A DNA stretch of 33,253 bases from Frigoribacterium sp. (GCA_025408445.1 JANYIZ010000058.1:1-33253); one strand, 5' to 3'. Numbered from the stretch's first letter, positions 1 through 7,609 are shown. A program made the numbers and translations. The notes: a model not told the origin generated them from the sequence alone.

Positions 1-3
1 AGC

Positions 4-76
4 ATAGGAACAAGGCCTTTCTCGAGCTGGTGCGTGGTCGAAGACCATCAGCATCGAGGAAGGCCCGTTCCTATGA
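4..76. repeat. Long imperfect hairpin, possible IS-end or terminator structure
   Basis: The segment folds back on itself nearly end to end. The left arm starts ATAGGAACAAGGCC and the right arm ends GGCCCGTTCCTAT. An inner TGGTC-gaa-GACCA stem sits at the centre, around position 41. There are a few mismatches and small bulges. No long T-run follows, so a simple terminator is not favoured. It lies next to two direct repeats that look like an insertion-sequence end, so I read it as part of a mobile-element end truncated by the window edge. That assignment is inference. Confidence 0.4.
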
Positions 77-93
77 ACGGAAGCGACCCGGAG

Positions 94-135
94 TGGGGAA
101 TTTCAGTGAGCAGAACTGGGGAGATTCAGTGAGCG
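94..135. mobile_element. Two direct repeats resembling an IS21-type terminus
   Basis: Two 19-bp copies, TGGGGAATTTCAGTGAGCA at 94 and TGGGGAGATTCAGTGAGCG at 117, start 23 bp apart and differ at three positions. IS21-family elements carry repeated sequences of this kind inside their ends, which are transposase binding sites. No istA or istB coding sequence is visible, so any element body lies to the left of the window or has been lost. The family assignment rests on the layout only. Confidence 0.35.
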
Positions 136-251
136 CCGTCACAAGCCCACCTCTGGACGTGGAGGTCTTTGGATGATTCAGTCTCGTGGTCCGCGATCAG
201 GAGTATCGCGGGAGACGCAAACAGCGAACTAGACGTTTGGCGTGGAGAAAC

Positions 252-803
252 ATGAACTTGACTAGCGACTTCAACACGGATGGCTGGAAATCCGATCTGC
301 GGCCTTTGTTCGATGTGGACGGTCCGGCGCACCTGCTGATGTTCGAAGCAGAGCCTAAGGCTGCTGGCGAGGCGATCTGGGGCTGGCGCGAGGCGGGACT
401 TACGGTGCGGGTTGTTCGTGGTCGCAAGATGCGCTCGGTGGCAGGCCTGTTCGACGAGATGGCTGCAGCGCTGCAGTTCCCGTCCTACTTCGGTGACAAC
501 TGGGACGCGTTCGATGAGTGCCTTGCTGACATGGACTGGGTGCCGATGAATATCGGGATCGTGGTCGTGATTCTCGATCCCGGTGAGGTGCTCGCTGACG
601 CGGCTGACGCCGAACTGGGTGTCTTGGTACACACCATTGCTCACGCCGCCGGTGCATACTCGCAACCGATCGAGTCTGGCGAATGGTGGGATCGGCCCGC
701 GGTGCCGTTTCACGTCGTCTTGCAGCCGGTGCCGGCCGACGCGGCTGGTGTTCGCGCACATTGGCTTGCAGCGGGGGCAGAGATCTCGGAGTTCGTCAGC
801 TGA
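252..803 (+). CDS. Barstar family protein (barnase-inhibitor-like)
   Basis: The 183-residue protein carries the barstar signature FPSYFGDNWDAF at residues 76-87, followed by a DxxW segment, as in barstar-type ribonuclease inhibitors. Family members bind and neutralise barnase-like RNases; many serve as immunity proteins against polymorphic toxins. I start at ATG 252 because GGAG lies five bases upstream; the open frame extends further up but the extra residues are basic and low quality. The N-terminal 60 residues are additional to classical barstar (about 90 aa). No RNase gene is adjacent, so it may be an orphan immunity gene. The neighbouring DNA on both sides is non-coding or mobile-element debris, which fits acquisition by transfer. 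The family call is firm; the partner is unknown. Confidence 0.85.
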   Translation: MNLTSDFNTDGWKSDLRPLFDVDGPAHLLMFEAEPKAAGEAIWGWREAGLTVRVVRGRKMRSVAGLFDEMAAALQFPSYFGDNWDAFDECLADMDWVPMNIGIVVVILDPGEVLADAADAELGVLVHTIAHAAGAYSQPIESGEWWDRPAVPFHVVLQPVPADAAGVRAHWLAAGAEISEFVS

Positions 804-1033
804 CGTTGAGTTGGCGGACTTGGTTACGCAACCCTGTTCCTCTCCGCCCTTCGCGGCACTGCGCGACCGGATCTCACAGTCGGTCGTCAGCCACTCCAAG
901 CGCAGCTTCAAGTTACGATAGCTAAACCTTGCCTTAGTCACGTTGTCCGACGCCGCACCGTGGCCATCCGTATGTAGAGGGAAGCAGCCGCAGTTCGAGC
1001 CGGGCCAAGGTAGGGGTCACCAATTGTGTTTCC
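804..1033. other. Non-coding stretch after barstar
   Basis: I see no convincing gene here. Reading frames exist on both strands, but their translations are arginine- and serine-rich in the way typical of shadow frames, and none has a ribosome binding site or a recognisable motif. The diverged repeat copy at 1034 follows directly. Confidence 0.5.
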
Positions 1034-1129
1034 CCCGCAAGTTCCACACCGGACGCCCGCGCTGAGCGAAGAACTGTTAGCCGATCACCAACTCGACTTG
1101 TCGCCGAAGCGGGACGTTCAGCGCGACAG
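1034..1129 (+). repeat. Diverged copy (E) of the dispersed ~110-bp repeat
   Basis: The copy begins CCCCGCAAG and later has CCGAAGCGGGACG, matching the start and end motifs of the better copies. Its last bases, ACGTTCAGCGCGACAGGTG, match 17 of 19 positions of the corresponding stretch after copy A (around 1798-1816). The centre is poorly conserved. Alone it would be weak; the tail match makes common origin likely. Confidence 0.45.
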
Positions 1130-1227
1130 GTGAGGGCCATCTGGGTATGACAGGGATCCGCTCAAAACAATCGCTGCGTTAAGTGTGCTTGTCTGACGGC
1201 GCACCACCGGTAGCAACAACAGCATTC

Positions 1228-1521
1228 CTAGTTCATGACAATGAGCTCGACCGCGTATTCGTGTCCTAGAAGCTCCTGCAGCCGACGAGCGAGCGACTCT
1301 CCCTTTTTGACATGTGCACGGAAGGCGGTGGGAGTGTCCCACCCAAGTCCTTCTTCGAATTGAAAGTGGAATTCGCGAGTCCACGCGACCAACTCAGCTT
1401 TCATCTCACTCGGAATGTTCCACTCGGGGCGGTCTTCTTGCCCTTCGTCGTAGGTCCATAGTGGCCAGCGCGAGCCATATTCGTCCATCAGACGGATTCG
1501 TTCTGGAGCGACGTTTCTCAC
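1228..1521 (-). CDS. Small hypothetical protein
   Basis: A 97-residue acidic protein that reads like real coding sequence: an RIRLMDEYGSRWPLW segment near the N-terminus, a WDTPTAF motif in the middle and a conserved-looking C-terminal half ending in LQELLGHEYAVELIV. I recall actinobacterial hypothetical proteins with the same RIRLM-YGS-WPLW plan, but no function is attached to them. No membrane segment or signal peptide is visible. The start is GTG at 1521; there is no good ribosome site, and an internal ATG at residue 12 is possible. It sits alone between repeat copies E and A, so it could be the cargo of a small repeat-bounded block. Confidence 0.6.
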   Translation of the reverse strand: MRNVAPERIRLMDEYGSRWPLWTYDEGQEDRPEWNIPSEMKAELVAWTREFHFQFEEGLGWDTPTAFRAHVKKGESLARRLQELLGHEYAVELIVMN

Positions 1522-1679
1522 CTAGCAAGAAGGGCTAGAGGGCGGGAAGGAAGTAATCACTCTCTTATTATTCTGCGAAATGACGACCGTTGTATAGAAA
1601 GTGAAAGAGCTCCCGTTCGCCTTCACGATCGTTACGGGCGTTTCGAAGCACGACTTTTGTGCACCTTGGTTGACACTCG

Positions 1680-1819
1680 GGTGTGACAGCTTCTAAAAGG
1701 ATGCCCGCAAGACGGACGACCAACGGACGCGATTTCATGCCCTCGCGAAAGCGCTCCCAAGAGCACTTTTCGACCGATTCGACCGCCCCTAAGTGGAACG
1801 GTCAGCGCGACAGCTGTCG
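1680..1819 (+). repeat. Dispersed repeat copy A
   Basis: The copy starts GGTGTGACAGCTTCTAAAAG, continues with GCCCGCAAGACGGACG, and has a central hairpin CGAAAGCGCTC-ccaa-GAGC-acTTTTCG at about 1745-1772. It ends CCCCTAAGTGGAACG followed by CAGCGCGACAGCTGTCG. The first 35 bases match copy D almost exactly; the centre and right side match copy B almost exactly. A perfect 12-bp palindrome, CGACAGCTGTCG, lies at 1808-1819. A frame runs through it, but the shared nucleotides and absence of protein features argue it is not a gene. Confidence 0.8.
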
Positions 1820-1870
1820 GTCGATGGCGATGACAATATTTCTCGATGCCACGGAACCCTACACTTAGGG

Positions 1871-2323
1871 GTGTTGACCACCGCGATCGAAAATCCCCGT
1901 CAAGACGACGTGCTCACCCTGCTGCAGCAGGCTGACGAGTTCGCCCTCAGCCTGTACCCGGCCGAAAATTATCACGGCCTCGACATCGTTGCCCTTGAAC
2001 AATCAGATGTCGCGTTTTATGTTGCTCGCGATAACGGTCTGGCCCTGGGCACTGCCGCCATTGTTGATCGCGGTGACAAGTCAGGTGAACTCAAGCGAAT
2101 GTTTGTCACCGATGCCGCTCGAGGCGCCGGAGTGGGCCGGGCTTTACTGGAATCCATTGAGGCATATGCTCGCGCGGTAGGCATCTCGCTTCTGCAGCTC
2201 GAGACGGGGCTTCCCCAGACCGCTGCAATCGCCTTATACGAGCGAGCGGGCTACGAACACGTTCCGCGATTCGGCAAGTATGTCGAAGACCCAACAAGCT
2301 ACTGCATGGAAAAACAACTTTAG
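1871..2323 (+). CDS. GNAT family N-acetyltransferase
   Basis: A 150-residue acetyltransferase of the GNAT fold. The acetyl-CoA binding motif A is visible as ELKRMFVTDAARGAGVGRAL, with the R/Q-x-x-G-x-G/A loop (ARGAGVGRALL), followed by the YERAGYEHVPRFGKY motif B typical of the YitI/PanZ-like small GNATs. The substrate is unknown; proteins of this sort acetylate small molecules, antibiotics or protein N-termini. The open frame extends into repeat copy A upstream, but that part is repeat sequence, so I place the start at GTG 1871 (next codon TTG). No clear ribosome site. It is the first gene after copy A and is convergent with the toxin gene at 2456. Confidence 0.85.
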   Translation: MLTTAIENPRQDDVLTLLQQADEFALSLYPAENYHGLDIVALEQSDVAFYVARDNGLALGTAAIVDRGDKSGELKRMFVTDAARGAGVGRALLESIEAYARAVGISLLQLETGLPQTAAIALYERAGYEHVPRFGKYVEDPTSYCMEKQL

Positions 2324-2455
2324 AAGCGCCCCATACGGCCCACAAGCGCGACAGATCGAGCAAGTATCCGTTGGACGGCCGAGTTCACCGACTCCGTGTC
2401 ACAGGGGAACGATGAGCGGGCGGGCTCACTCACCGTGCGGTGCCTCGCCAAAGCC

Positions 2456-2893
2456 CTACGGCTGTTCTTCGAGGTATTTCGATGCCAGGAGCGCTGCTGC
2501 CCCTGCGGCGTCGAGCGCTAAAATCGCGTCGTCATCAACCCCACGCTCCCGCAGTGCCTCAACGAGGAATAGCGGTACAGCTTTCTTGGCATCAAGTGTT
2601 TTGGGTGCGCCGCGGTCGGGCAGCAGTTTGTCGTTGACGCAACACCAGAACGCATCAGCAGTGACATCCAATTGGCTCCTGAGGATGTGAGCCCACATGC
2701 TCGTCGCATATTGCGACTTATCGACCGGCTTCGAGATGCGTGTTCGCAAGATGCGACCGTCCCACAGGGCAAGCTCGTACGTTCGATGATGCTTGACCGG
2801 CTGCCCCGACGCTCCGCGTACCAACTTCCATCGTTCGTTCTCGCAGAACTGGTCGTGGTCCTCCCGCGCAGCAGGAGGGTGTTTGTCACTCAC
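2456..2893 (-). CDS. Toxin-antitoxin system toxin-like protein
   Basis: A 145-residue protein starting with a hydrophilic stretch, then HDQFCENERWKLVRGASG, HHRTYELALWDGRILRTRIS and a SMWAHILRSQL helix. This resembles proteins annotated as cytotoxic translational repressors of toxin-antitoxin systems in actinobacteria: short, with a basic beta-sheet core as in RelE-like mRNA interferases. Catalytic residues cannot be assigned with confidence. Its start overlaps the end of the upstream Phd-like antitoxin gene by 8 bp, the usual arrangement for coupled translation. The C-terminus carries an extra acidic alanine-rich helix (about 40 residues). Target and activity are inferred only. Confidence 0.7.
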   Translation of the reverse strand: MSDKHPPAAREDHDQFCENERWKLVRGASGQPVKHHRTYELALWDGRILRTRISKPVDKSQYATSMWAHILRSQLDVTADAFWCCVNDKLLPDRGAPKTLDAKKAVPLFLVEALRERGVDDDAILALDAAGAAALLASKYLEEQP

Positions 2894-3305
2894 CGCCGTG
2901 CGTGAACCATTGGCGCAGCTCGTCGTCGGTCGAGAGTTTCACGAGTTGGACGAGTGCCCACTGCTGAGAATGGTTGGGAGCGTGTTGCAGACGCTCTTCC
3001 CAGTCCTGCCCGTATTCGCGGAGCGTAAGCGCCAAATCATCCAGGGCGTCTTCGATATCAGTCCCCTCTGATACGAAGGGTCGTCCATCCATAACCGCGA
3101 TGACGCGACCGTCTTCGCTCAGCACTCGAACGCGCGGCGACACGGTACGGAAGAAGTACTCACGTAGTCGGTTCGCGGGCACTACGGCGGAAACTTGATC
3201 ATCGCGACCGACGGTCACGGTGATGCCTCGGGCATTCGAGTCCAGAACATCCTTAAGGTGCGTGCGGGCATCCGTGAACGTTGGGTAGTCGACAACGATC
3301 GCCAT
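2886..3305 (-). CDS. Phd/YefM-like antitoxin
   Basis: A 139-residue protein beginning VDYPTFTDARTHLKDVLD, then a TVGRDDQVSAVVPANRLREY segment. These match the Phd/YefM fold, in which the N-terminal half binds DNA as a dimer and the C-terminal half wraps around the toxin. It is longer than classical YefM (about 85 aa); the extra C-terminus contains a DIEDALDDLALTLREYGQDW helix and more. The ATG at 3305 has a strong AAGGAG six bases upstream. It overlaps the toxin gene, so both are likely made from one mRNA, and palindromes just upstream may be its own operator. Confidence 0.75.
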   Translation of the reverse strand: MAIVVDYPTFTDARTHLKDVLDSNARGITVTVGRDDQVSAVVPANRLREYFFRTVSPRVRVLSEDGRVIAVMDGRPFVSEGTDIEDALDDLALTLREYGQDWEERLQHAPNHSQQWALVQLVKLSTDDELRQWFTHGGE

Positions 3306-3324
3306 GACTAACTCCTTCCAAAGT

Positions 3325-3350
3325 CGTACATCAAGTACGTCGTGTACACG
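3325..3350. promoter_or_regulatory. Probable operator of the toxin-antitoxin operon
   Basis: Two inverted repeats lie 20-45 bp upstream of the antitoxin start: CGTAC-atcaa-GTACG at 3325-3339 and the perfect palindrome CGTGTACACG at 3341-3350. Phd-type antitoxins typically bind paired palindromes at this position and repress their own promoter. The -10 and -35 boxes themselves are not clear. The rest of the 345-bp gap between this operon and the sigma factor gene holds only the hairpin at 3568. Confidence 0.5.
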
Positions 3351-3567
3351 TTACCACCGTGTCCGGTCTGTCGACCATGCATGATCGGTAACCGTCTGAC
3401 TTCTCTCAGGTTTGAACGGGCGGGCAGATCGCCCCCAAGTGGGACCTCCAAGGCGACACCGCGCCGAGTCTTTTGAGGAACCCTCAATGGGAACGCCACG
3501 CTCTTGCAGACCCTGTCCAACCTTCCTACGATCGGGATTGAGTCCAGTCCCCGACTGTGAAGGAAAT

Positions 3568-3593
3568 CGTCAGCGGAAGTTCAACGGCTGACG
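3568..3593 (-). terminator. Hairpin downstream of the sigma factor gene
   Basis: A perfect 7-bp stem, CGTCAGC and GCTGACG, with a 12-base loop lies about 60 bp beyond the stop of the ECF sigma gene. On the minus strand it is followed by ATTTCCTT, a weak T-rich tail. It is a plausible transcription terminator for the sigma operon. Confidence 0.4.
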
Positions 3594-3650
3594 GGTCAAT
3601 TTTCGTGGGCTGGGGGTTGTTGCTCGCTGGGTTCTGAAACGTGCTGAGCA

Positions 3651-4286
3651 TCATGAAGAACTCTGGTCGTGTCCGAAGTTTTTTTGATCGGCGGCCAAAA
3701 CAGATTCGACCATTGCCCTCAGCCGGTCCCGTGCTCTGTGATAGCGGCTCCGTGCGGTGGTCGCTCGAAGGTGAAGGAGGCGGCCCGCCTCAACAAGGGT
3801 GAATCCGTCAAAGTGAACCAGCATGATGATTTCGCGATCTGGAGCCGATAGTTCAGCAATCGCGGAAACGACGGCTTCGAGACGATCATCGCCGGGGGCA
3901 GCTCGAAGTCTCCCGTCCAGGGCGCCCGAGTTGGGAAGGATCGACATTTCATCGCGGAGACGATCGGCGAGGGCGAGTCGGCGCGACAGTCCTCGGCGGT
4001 GGGTGACGAGCACGTTTCGGGCGATCCCGAACATCCACATCCGCCCTTCATCGTCGTTGTCAGGTATCGACCGTGCACGGCGCCACAACACAAGCAAAGT
4101 GTCTCCAAGGAGATCGGCTGCGTCTGCTTGCGGGGACACTCGACGTGAGAAGTACGCAAGGAGGTTCCCCGCCTCCGCCCGCACCAGCGTCTCTACCCGT
4201 AGTCGAAGTCCGTGTTCAGCAACCGCCGCCAATTTGGGACGAGCGACCCGTCGTGCGACAGACACTCGGTCGGTTCCGGCGCTCAT
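3651..4286 (-). CDS. ECF-type RNA polymerase sigma factor
   Basis: A 211-residue sigma-70 family protein. Region 2 is visible as LLAYFSRRVSPQADAADLL-DTLLVLWRRARSIP followed by MWMFGIARNVLVTHRR. Region 4 has the helix-turn-helix LSAPDREIIMLVHFDGFTLVEAG and SRYHRARDRLR. Such factors direct RNA polymerase to a small stress or signal regulon. I start at ATG 4286 because this ATG overlaps the TGA of the upstream membrane protein gene (ATGA), with AAGG before it; a longer start at 4304 is possible. The gene therefore comes second in its operon, after its likely membrane partner, the reverse of the usual sigma/anti-sigma order. Confidence 0.9.
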   Translation of the reverse strand: MSAGTDRVSVARRVARPKLAAVAEHGLRLRVETLVRAEAGNLLAYFSRRVSPQADAADLLGDTLLVLWRRARSIPDNDDEGRMWMFGIARNVLVTHRRGLSRRLALADRLRDEMSILPNSGALDGRLRAAPGDDRLEAVVSAIAELSAPDREIIMLVHFDGFTLVEAGRLLHLRATTARSRYHRARDRLRAMVESVLAADQKNFGHDQSSS

Positions 4287-4885
4287 TCGCCTTGGGGACT
4301 GCATGACATGGACGAACCATTGAAGATGACATCGGTTGTGTCCGCAGGCCCGCGTTGAAGGCCAGGCAGCACTTTGGCGGCCTTCTCAAACAGCGCTGCA
4401 GACACGAGAACGCCCAACTGGGTGGTCGCTGTGTTGGATTGCGTCGCTTTCGCTCGGGCCGAGTCGAAGAGGCCCTGGCCGAAACCGGTCCAGTCACTTA
4501 CCTTGATGAAGCGTTCGATCTCGGAATCCGCCGCCGCGTCGAGGTTGCGGAATTCCATGAACGCCAGGCATCGCACTTCGTGGCCGTCCGACTCGACGTA
4601 ATCAACCGGGATCGCAGTGGTCGTGCGCTGGGTGCCGTCTTCGATGCTTTGGAACGGAGGGATGCCCATTTGAGCCGCCACAACGCTGGCGCCGGCAGTC
4701 AGAAATATCGCCCCAGCTGCAACTCCTCCCCACACCAGGCTTCGTGACCAGGTCCTTCGCGCAGCCTTCCGCGGTCGCGAGTGTTCCCTCGTGGCGTCCA
4801 CCAGGTTGCTCACCTCGGTGGATACGCTGCTGGCCAACGGCGTCCTTGCCCGGCCGAGCAGCTCGTTCAGTTCCTTGTCGTCCAT
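4283..4885 (-). CDS. Single-pass membrane protein, possible sigma-factor partner
   Basis: A 200-residue protein with a charged cytoplasmic N-terminus (MDDKELNELLGRAR), one membrane segment at about residues 50-72 (LVWGGVAAGAIFLTAGASVV) and an outside domain with two cysteines (VRCLAF and the C-terminal SCSPQG). The topology and coupling to an ECF sigma gene suggest an anti-sigma factor or signal sensor, but no zinc-binding HxxxCxxC motif is present, so a classical zinc anti-sigma domain is excluded. Start ATG 4885 is chosen for its AGGAGG ribosome site six bases upstream. A possible TTGACT box lies about 50 bp upstream. It overlaps the sigma gene by 4 bp. Confidence 0.65.
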   Translation of the reverse strand: MDDKELNELLGRARTPLASSVSTEVSNLVDATREHSRPRKAARRTWSRSLVWGGVAAGAIFLTAGASVVAAQMGIPPFQSIEDGTQRTTTAIPVDYVESDGHEVRCLAFMEFRNLDAAADSEIERFIKVSDWTGFGQGLFDSARAKATQSNTATTQLGVLVSAALFEKAAKVLPGLQRGPADTTDVIFNGSSMSCSPQGE

Positions 4886-5017
4886 GGTCTTCCTCCTAAT
4901 AACCCTCTTCACTTAGGTAATGACCAGCACGAGTCAAAGTGTTGCACCCTCCTGAGGCTTAATAACGGATAGACCAGCACCTGGAGCGAGACATCCCAGT
5001 TGTACAGCGCCCGCCAC

Positions 5018-5126
5018 CCCGCAAGCCGGACGGTCAACGGACGCGATTTCGTGCCCTCGCGAAAGCGCTCCCAAGAGCACTTTTCGACCGATTCGACCGC
5101 CCGTAAGCGGAACCCTTAGCGGACGT
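5018..5126 (+). repeat. Dispersed repeat copy B
   Basis: The copy starts CCCCGCAAGCCGGACGGTC. It shares with copy A a run from CAACGGACGCGATTTC through the CGAAAGCGCTC-ccaa-GAGC-acTTTTCG hairpin and GACCGATTCGACCGCCC with very few changes, and ends GTAAGCGGAACCCTTAGCGG. The start (CCCGCAAGCCGGAC) and end (CCCGTAAGCGGAAC) motifs resemble each other as direct repeats. A truncated IS256 transposase gene begins within about 25 bp of its right side. Confidence 0.8.
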
Positions 5127-5149
5127 TTTTGCTCCATTACTACTCAGAC

Positions 5150-5411
5150 CCCAGAACGACCCCTGCCGCAGCTTCGGGATCTTCAAATCCAGGTCCCCGG
5201 CCGTGGTCGTCAATGTTCGGGCCCGGGTCCCGTTGCGGTGGGTGCTACGGTCGCCGGAGCGTTCGAACGGGGCAGCGCCAATGAACGCGGTCGCCTCCGC
5301 ATCAATCAATTCTTGATACAGGGTTTCGGTCGCGACACGGATGCGGTCCGTGACATCGGTGAGTTTGAGTTCTCCCAGCAGGTCGAGCAGGGCAGACTGG
5401 TCTAGAGCCAT
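5150..5411 (-). pseudogene. IS256-family transposase, N-terminal fragment
   Basis: The minus-strand translation begins MALDQSALLDLLGELKLTDV and continues through TLYQELIDAEATAFIGAAP, ERSGDRSTHRNGTRART and GDLDLKIPKLRQGSF. This is the N-terminus of an IS256 (Mutator-type) transposase, about 87 of roughly 400 residues. After GSF the similarity ends and the frame runs into repeat copy B, so the DDE catalytic core is gone. The start at 5411 is the usual family start; the frame extends a little further upstream. The sequence from about 5412 to 5560, with an ACTACACCACTCGAGGGGAC stretch, is probably the non-coding end of the same element. The fragment cannot transpose. Confidence 0.8.
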
Positions 5412-5605
5412 CGTGTGGTGTCCTTTGTGAGTTCTTTGATCGGTTCTCACTGACCATCCCACGGTGGCTCTTCACGTCAACGAAGCAACGCTCGAAACCG
5501 GGGAAACTACACCACTCGAGGGGACGCAACCGGTGCTGCCAACGCAGGATTACATCTTTTCCGAATTTTCTCCGCATATTTGTGCGGGAGAAGTAGAGTG
5601 CAAAC

Positions 5606-5869
5606 GTGAAGAATTATCCGAAGAGCAGGCTCATCCGAGGCATCGTCGTGAACGCAATCCTGCTCGTCGGAGGGCTAATCCTCGTGTTCTGGGAACCCCA
5701 CAACCCTCCGTGCACGGGCGGCGGCATCGGCCTGGTGATTGGAGCCACCCGGAACGGAACCGCGATCTACTACAAGGTCAAGATGAGTCGATTGGCAGCC
5801 GCTAACCCGCCGCTTCCCGAAACGGCCAAGGAGTTTGCAGACGCAGTTTCGCTGGATAGCAAGCGATAA
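5606..5869 (+). CDS. Small membrane protein, unknown function
   Basis: An 87-residue protein with a basic N-terminus (MKNYPKSRLIRG), one membrane helix (IVVNAILLVGGLILVFW, residues 13-29) and a second weakly hydrophobic glycine-rich stretch (TGGGIGLVIGA), then a charged C-terminus. The start is GTG at 5606 with GAGAAGTAGAG upstream. I recognise no family. It lies alone between the IS256 fragment and another small membrane gene that is frameshifted, within the block bounded by repeat copies B and C. Confidence 0.5.
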   Translation: MKNYPKSRLIRGIVVNAILLVGGLILVFWEPHNPPCTGGGIGLVIGATRNGTAIYYKVKMSRLAAANPPLPETAKEFADAVSLDSKR

Positions 5870-6011
5870 ACGCTATGTCCAGATCACGCGGATATCCCGT
5901 GATGGGAACGTACAACGGGACGAGCCGAGGTTCACCCCATCCATCGTCACAGCAGCCTGTTGAAGATCGAAATTTCTTATTGTGCTGAGGTTTTAGTGCG
6001 AAGCTGCCTGA

Positions 6012-6238
6012 ATGGGATCACGAGCTCGACTTCACATTGGCTGGCTTATCGCCGCCGTAGGCGCCGCATTGCTCAGTGGGCTGATCGTTTTCGGCTTCCA
6101 GACCGGGTCCTGCCAGGATTCACCAGATCCCGCGCGAGCATTTGCACACAAGGGCCTGAGCCCTTCGCCATGCTGCTTGGCCTAGTTGGAGTTGTATTCG
6201 TCATTTTTGCGCTGATCCGCGCATTCCGGCGACAGTAA
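6012..6238 (+). pseudogene. Frameshifted two-helix membrane protein
   Basis: From ATG 6012 the frame encodes MGSRARLHIGWLIAAVG followed by AALLSGLIVFGF, a clear membrane helix, then a linker, and stops. The frame one base away picks up after the linker as GPEPFAMLLGLVGVVFVIF and ALIRAFRRQ, a second helix with a basic end, stopping at 6238. The two halves make a sensible roughly 75-residue two-helix protein if one frameshift near 6125-6150 is removed. Either the gene is broken or the sequence has an indel error. No family is recognised. Confidence 0.5.
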
Positions 6239-6246
6239 CGGGGCCG

Positions 6247-6345
6247 TCCGCAACCCGGACGACCACCGGACACGATTTGGTGCCCTCTCGAGAGCGTGCT
6301 CGAGACCACTTTTCGACCGATTCGACCGCCCGTAAGCGGAACCCG
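6247..6345 (+). repeat. Dispersed repeat copy C
   Basis: The copy starts CCGCAACCCGGACGACC, has GGACACGATTTGGTGCCCTC, a central hairpin TCTCGAG-agcgtg-CTCGAGA at about 6287-6306, then CACTTTTCGACCGATTCGAC and ends CCCGTAAGCGGAACCC. The flanks match copies A and B closely. The hairpin core differs in sequence but still pairs perfectly over 7 bp, suggesting that structure rather than sequence is kept. Confidence 0.8.
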
Positions 6346-6723
6346 TGCCGATCTCCCCAGGCCCCTGCGGATTTTGTTCGCGCTTTGCCGAAGGGGTCCT
6401 GCCGCATGACGCTAAGCACCTCGCTGCTGTCGACGATTTGCGACGTGACTGTGTCTTGCTGGTCGGAGAGTAACCAGGTCAGAACTGTGGAACCCGACTC
6501 GTTCGAACGGTCGGCAATCGGTGTTGTTCCGCGGGCATAAGAACGCGTCGCCGCGCAAAATTGAAAACCACGGCACCAAAAGGAATTCAAGCATTGCTCG
6601 ACTAAGAATAATTGATGAGGACCTCGAAACAGCCAGTCCCCCCTAATGCCGACTTGCTGAACAATAATCAGACCCGAGAAACTCTGGTACAAGCTCGAAT
6701 TGCGAGCTCCAGAAAGGTATGCA
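6346..6723. other. Gap between repeat C and the esterase gene
   Basis: No confident gene. On the minus strand a frame gives STVLTWLLSDQQDTVTSQIV followed by DSSEVLSVMRQDPFGKA (about 6360-6510), which looks somewhat like coding sequence and could be a gene remnant cut by repeat C, but it has no clear start and I recognise no family. The stretch from about 6550 to 6720 is AT-richer than its surroundings and probably contains the promoter of the esterase gene. Confidence 0.35.
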
Positions 6724-7587
6724 ATGAAAACATCCTTTGCGACTCGTCCGAGAAATCCGCGAGCCGTATTAGTCGGGACGTTGGCGTCCTTGGCCGTCTC
6801 GATCATGCTCATCACGAATGGGGCGGTGCCAGCGAATGCGGTACCTACGACCACTCGATGTGGTCCAATCACAATGATTTCTCTTCGCGGGACGAGCGAG
6901 GCTGCTGGTTCGGGAACATCCAACGGCGGACGTACGTATGCATCCGGAGGCGCCGGCTCGACATTGGGAGCGCTGATTGGATACGAAAATCGAGAGCCAA
7001 ATTTCCCGGTCTATCAGGAAGCAATCAATTACCCTGCGGTTTCGGTCGACGTCAATAACCCGCAGGCACAAATCTACTGGGACAGCGTTCAATACGGCGT
7101 CAATAATTTAGCGAATGAGATAAACAGTCTTGTAACCTCATGCCCCCACACCAACATACTGGTCGCCGGCTATTCTCAAGGTGCTGACGTCATTAATAAC
7201 GTTTTGGGCTTTTATCATTTGCAGTCGATTTCTACACCGACTCTGGTGCCTGGAGTCGTTGATCACATCAAGTCGGTTATGTTATTTGGTGATCCAAGCT
7301 ACCGACCCGGCGAACGCTGGGATGCTGCGGGCAATGGGACCGGAACCGGAGCCTTTCAGAAACCAGCCGGCCAGTTCAACGACATAACGCGACTCACGTG
7401 GCTACCCCCGTCGTATACACAACAGGGCTACGTCACGACCGTACGCTCGTATTGCTTCACCGGTGACTTTTTCTGCCAACACACCTTTACCTCCCAAGGG
7501 ATGGTGGTTCACGGAAGCTACGGGACGTCCAGCGCGATGCCGGACGCTTGGATATTCACGATGAACACTTTGACTGATACTAACTAG
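6724..7587 (+). CDS. Secreted cutinase-family serine esterase
   Basis: A 287-residue protein with an N-terminal signal peptide (basic MKTSFATRPRNPR, hydrophobic VLVGTLASLAVSIMLI, then GAVPANA, a likely signal peptidase site). The mature part has the alpha/beta hydrolase nucleophile elbow GYSQG at residues 149-153, so Ser151 is the expected nucleophile. A late CFTGDFFCQ supplies the aspartate and disulfide cysteines, and HGSYG the histidine. Cutinase-family enzymes hydrolyse cutin, polyesters or lipids outside the cell. The start at ATG 6724 follows AGAAAGG; an upstream extension is rejected because it would precede the signal peptide. Codon use is more AT-rich than the core genes, suggesting transfer. 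Substrate not determinable. Confidence 0.9.
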   Translation: MKTSFATRPRNPRAVLVGTLASLAVSIMLITNGAVPANAVPTTTRCGPITMISLRGTSEAAGSGTSNGGRTYASGGAGSTLGALIGYENREPNFPVYQEAINYPAVSVDVNNPQAQIYWDSVQYGVNNLANEINSLVTSCPHTNILVAGYSQGADVINNVLGFYHLQSISTPTLVPGVVDHIKSVMLFGDPSYRPGERWDAAGNGTGTGAFQKPAGQFNDITRLTWLPPSYTQQGYVTTVRSYCFTGDFFCQHTFTSQGMVVHGSYGTSSAMPDAWIFTMNTLTDTN

Positions 7588-7609
7588 CACACTGGTTGAT
7601 TCACCATTA

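Noticed and set aside
126-941. A 271-codon minus-strand frame over the barstar gene
   Set aside because: The plus-strand protein has the barstar signature and a ribosome site; the antisense translation is arginine/histidine-rich and featureless.
1683-1868. A frame through repeat copy A as a gene
   Set aside because: It consists of the dispersed repeat; copies B and C carry indels that break the frame, so nucleotide structure and not protein is conserved.
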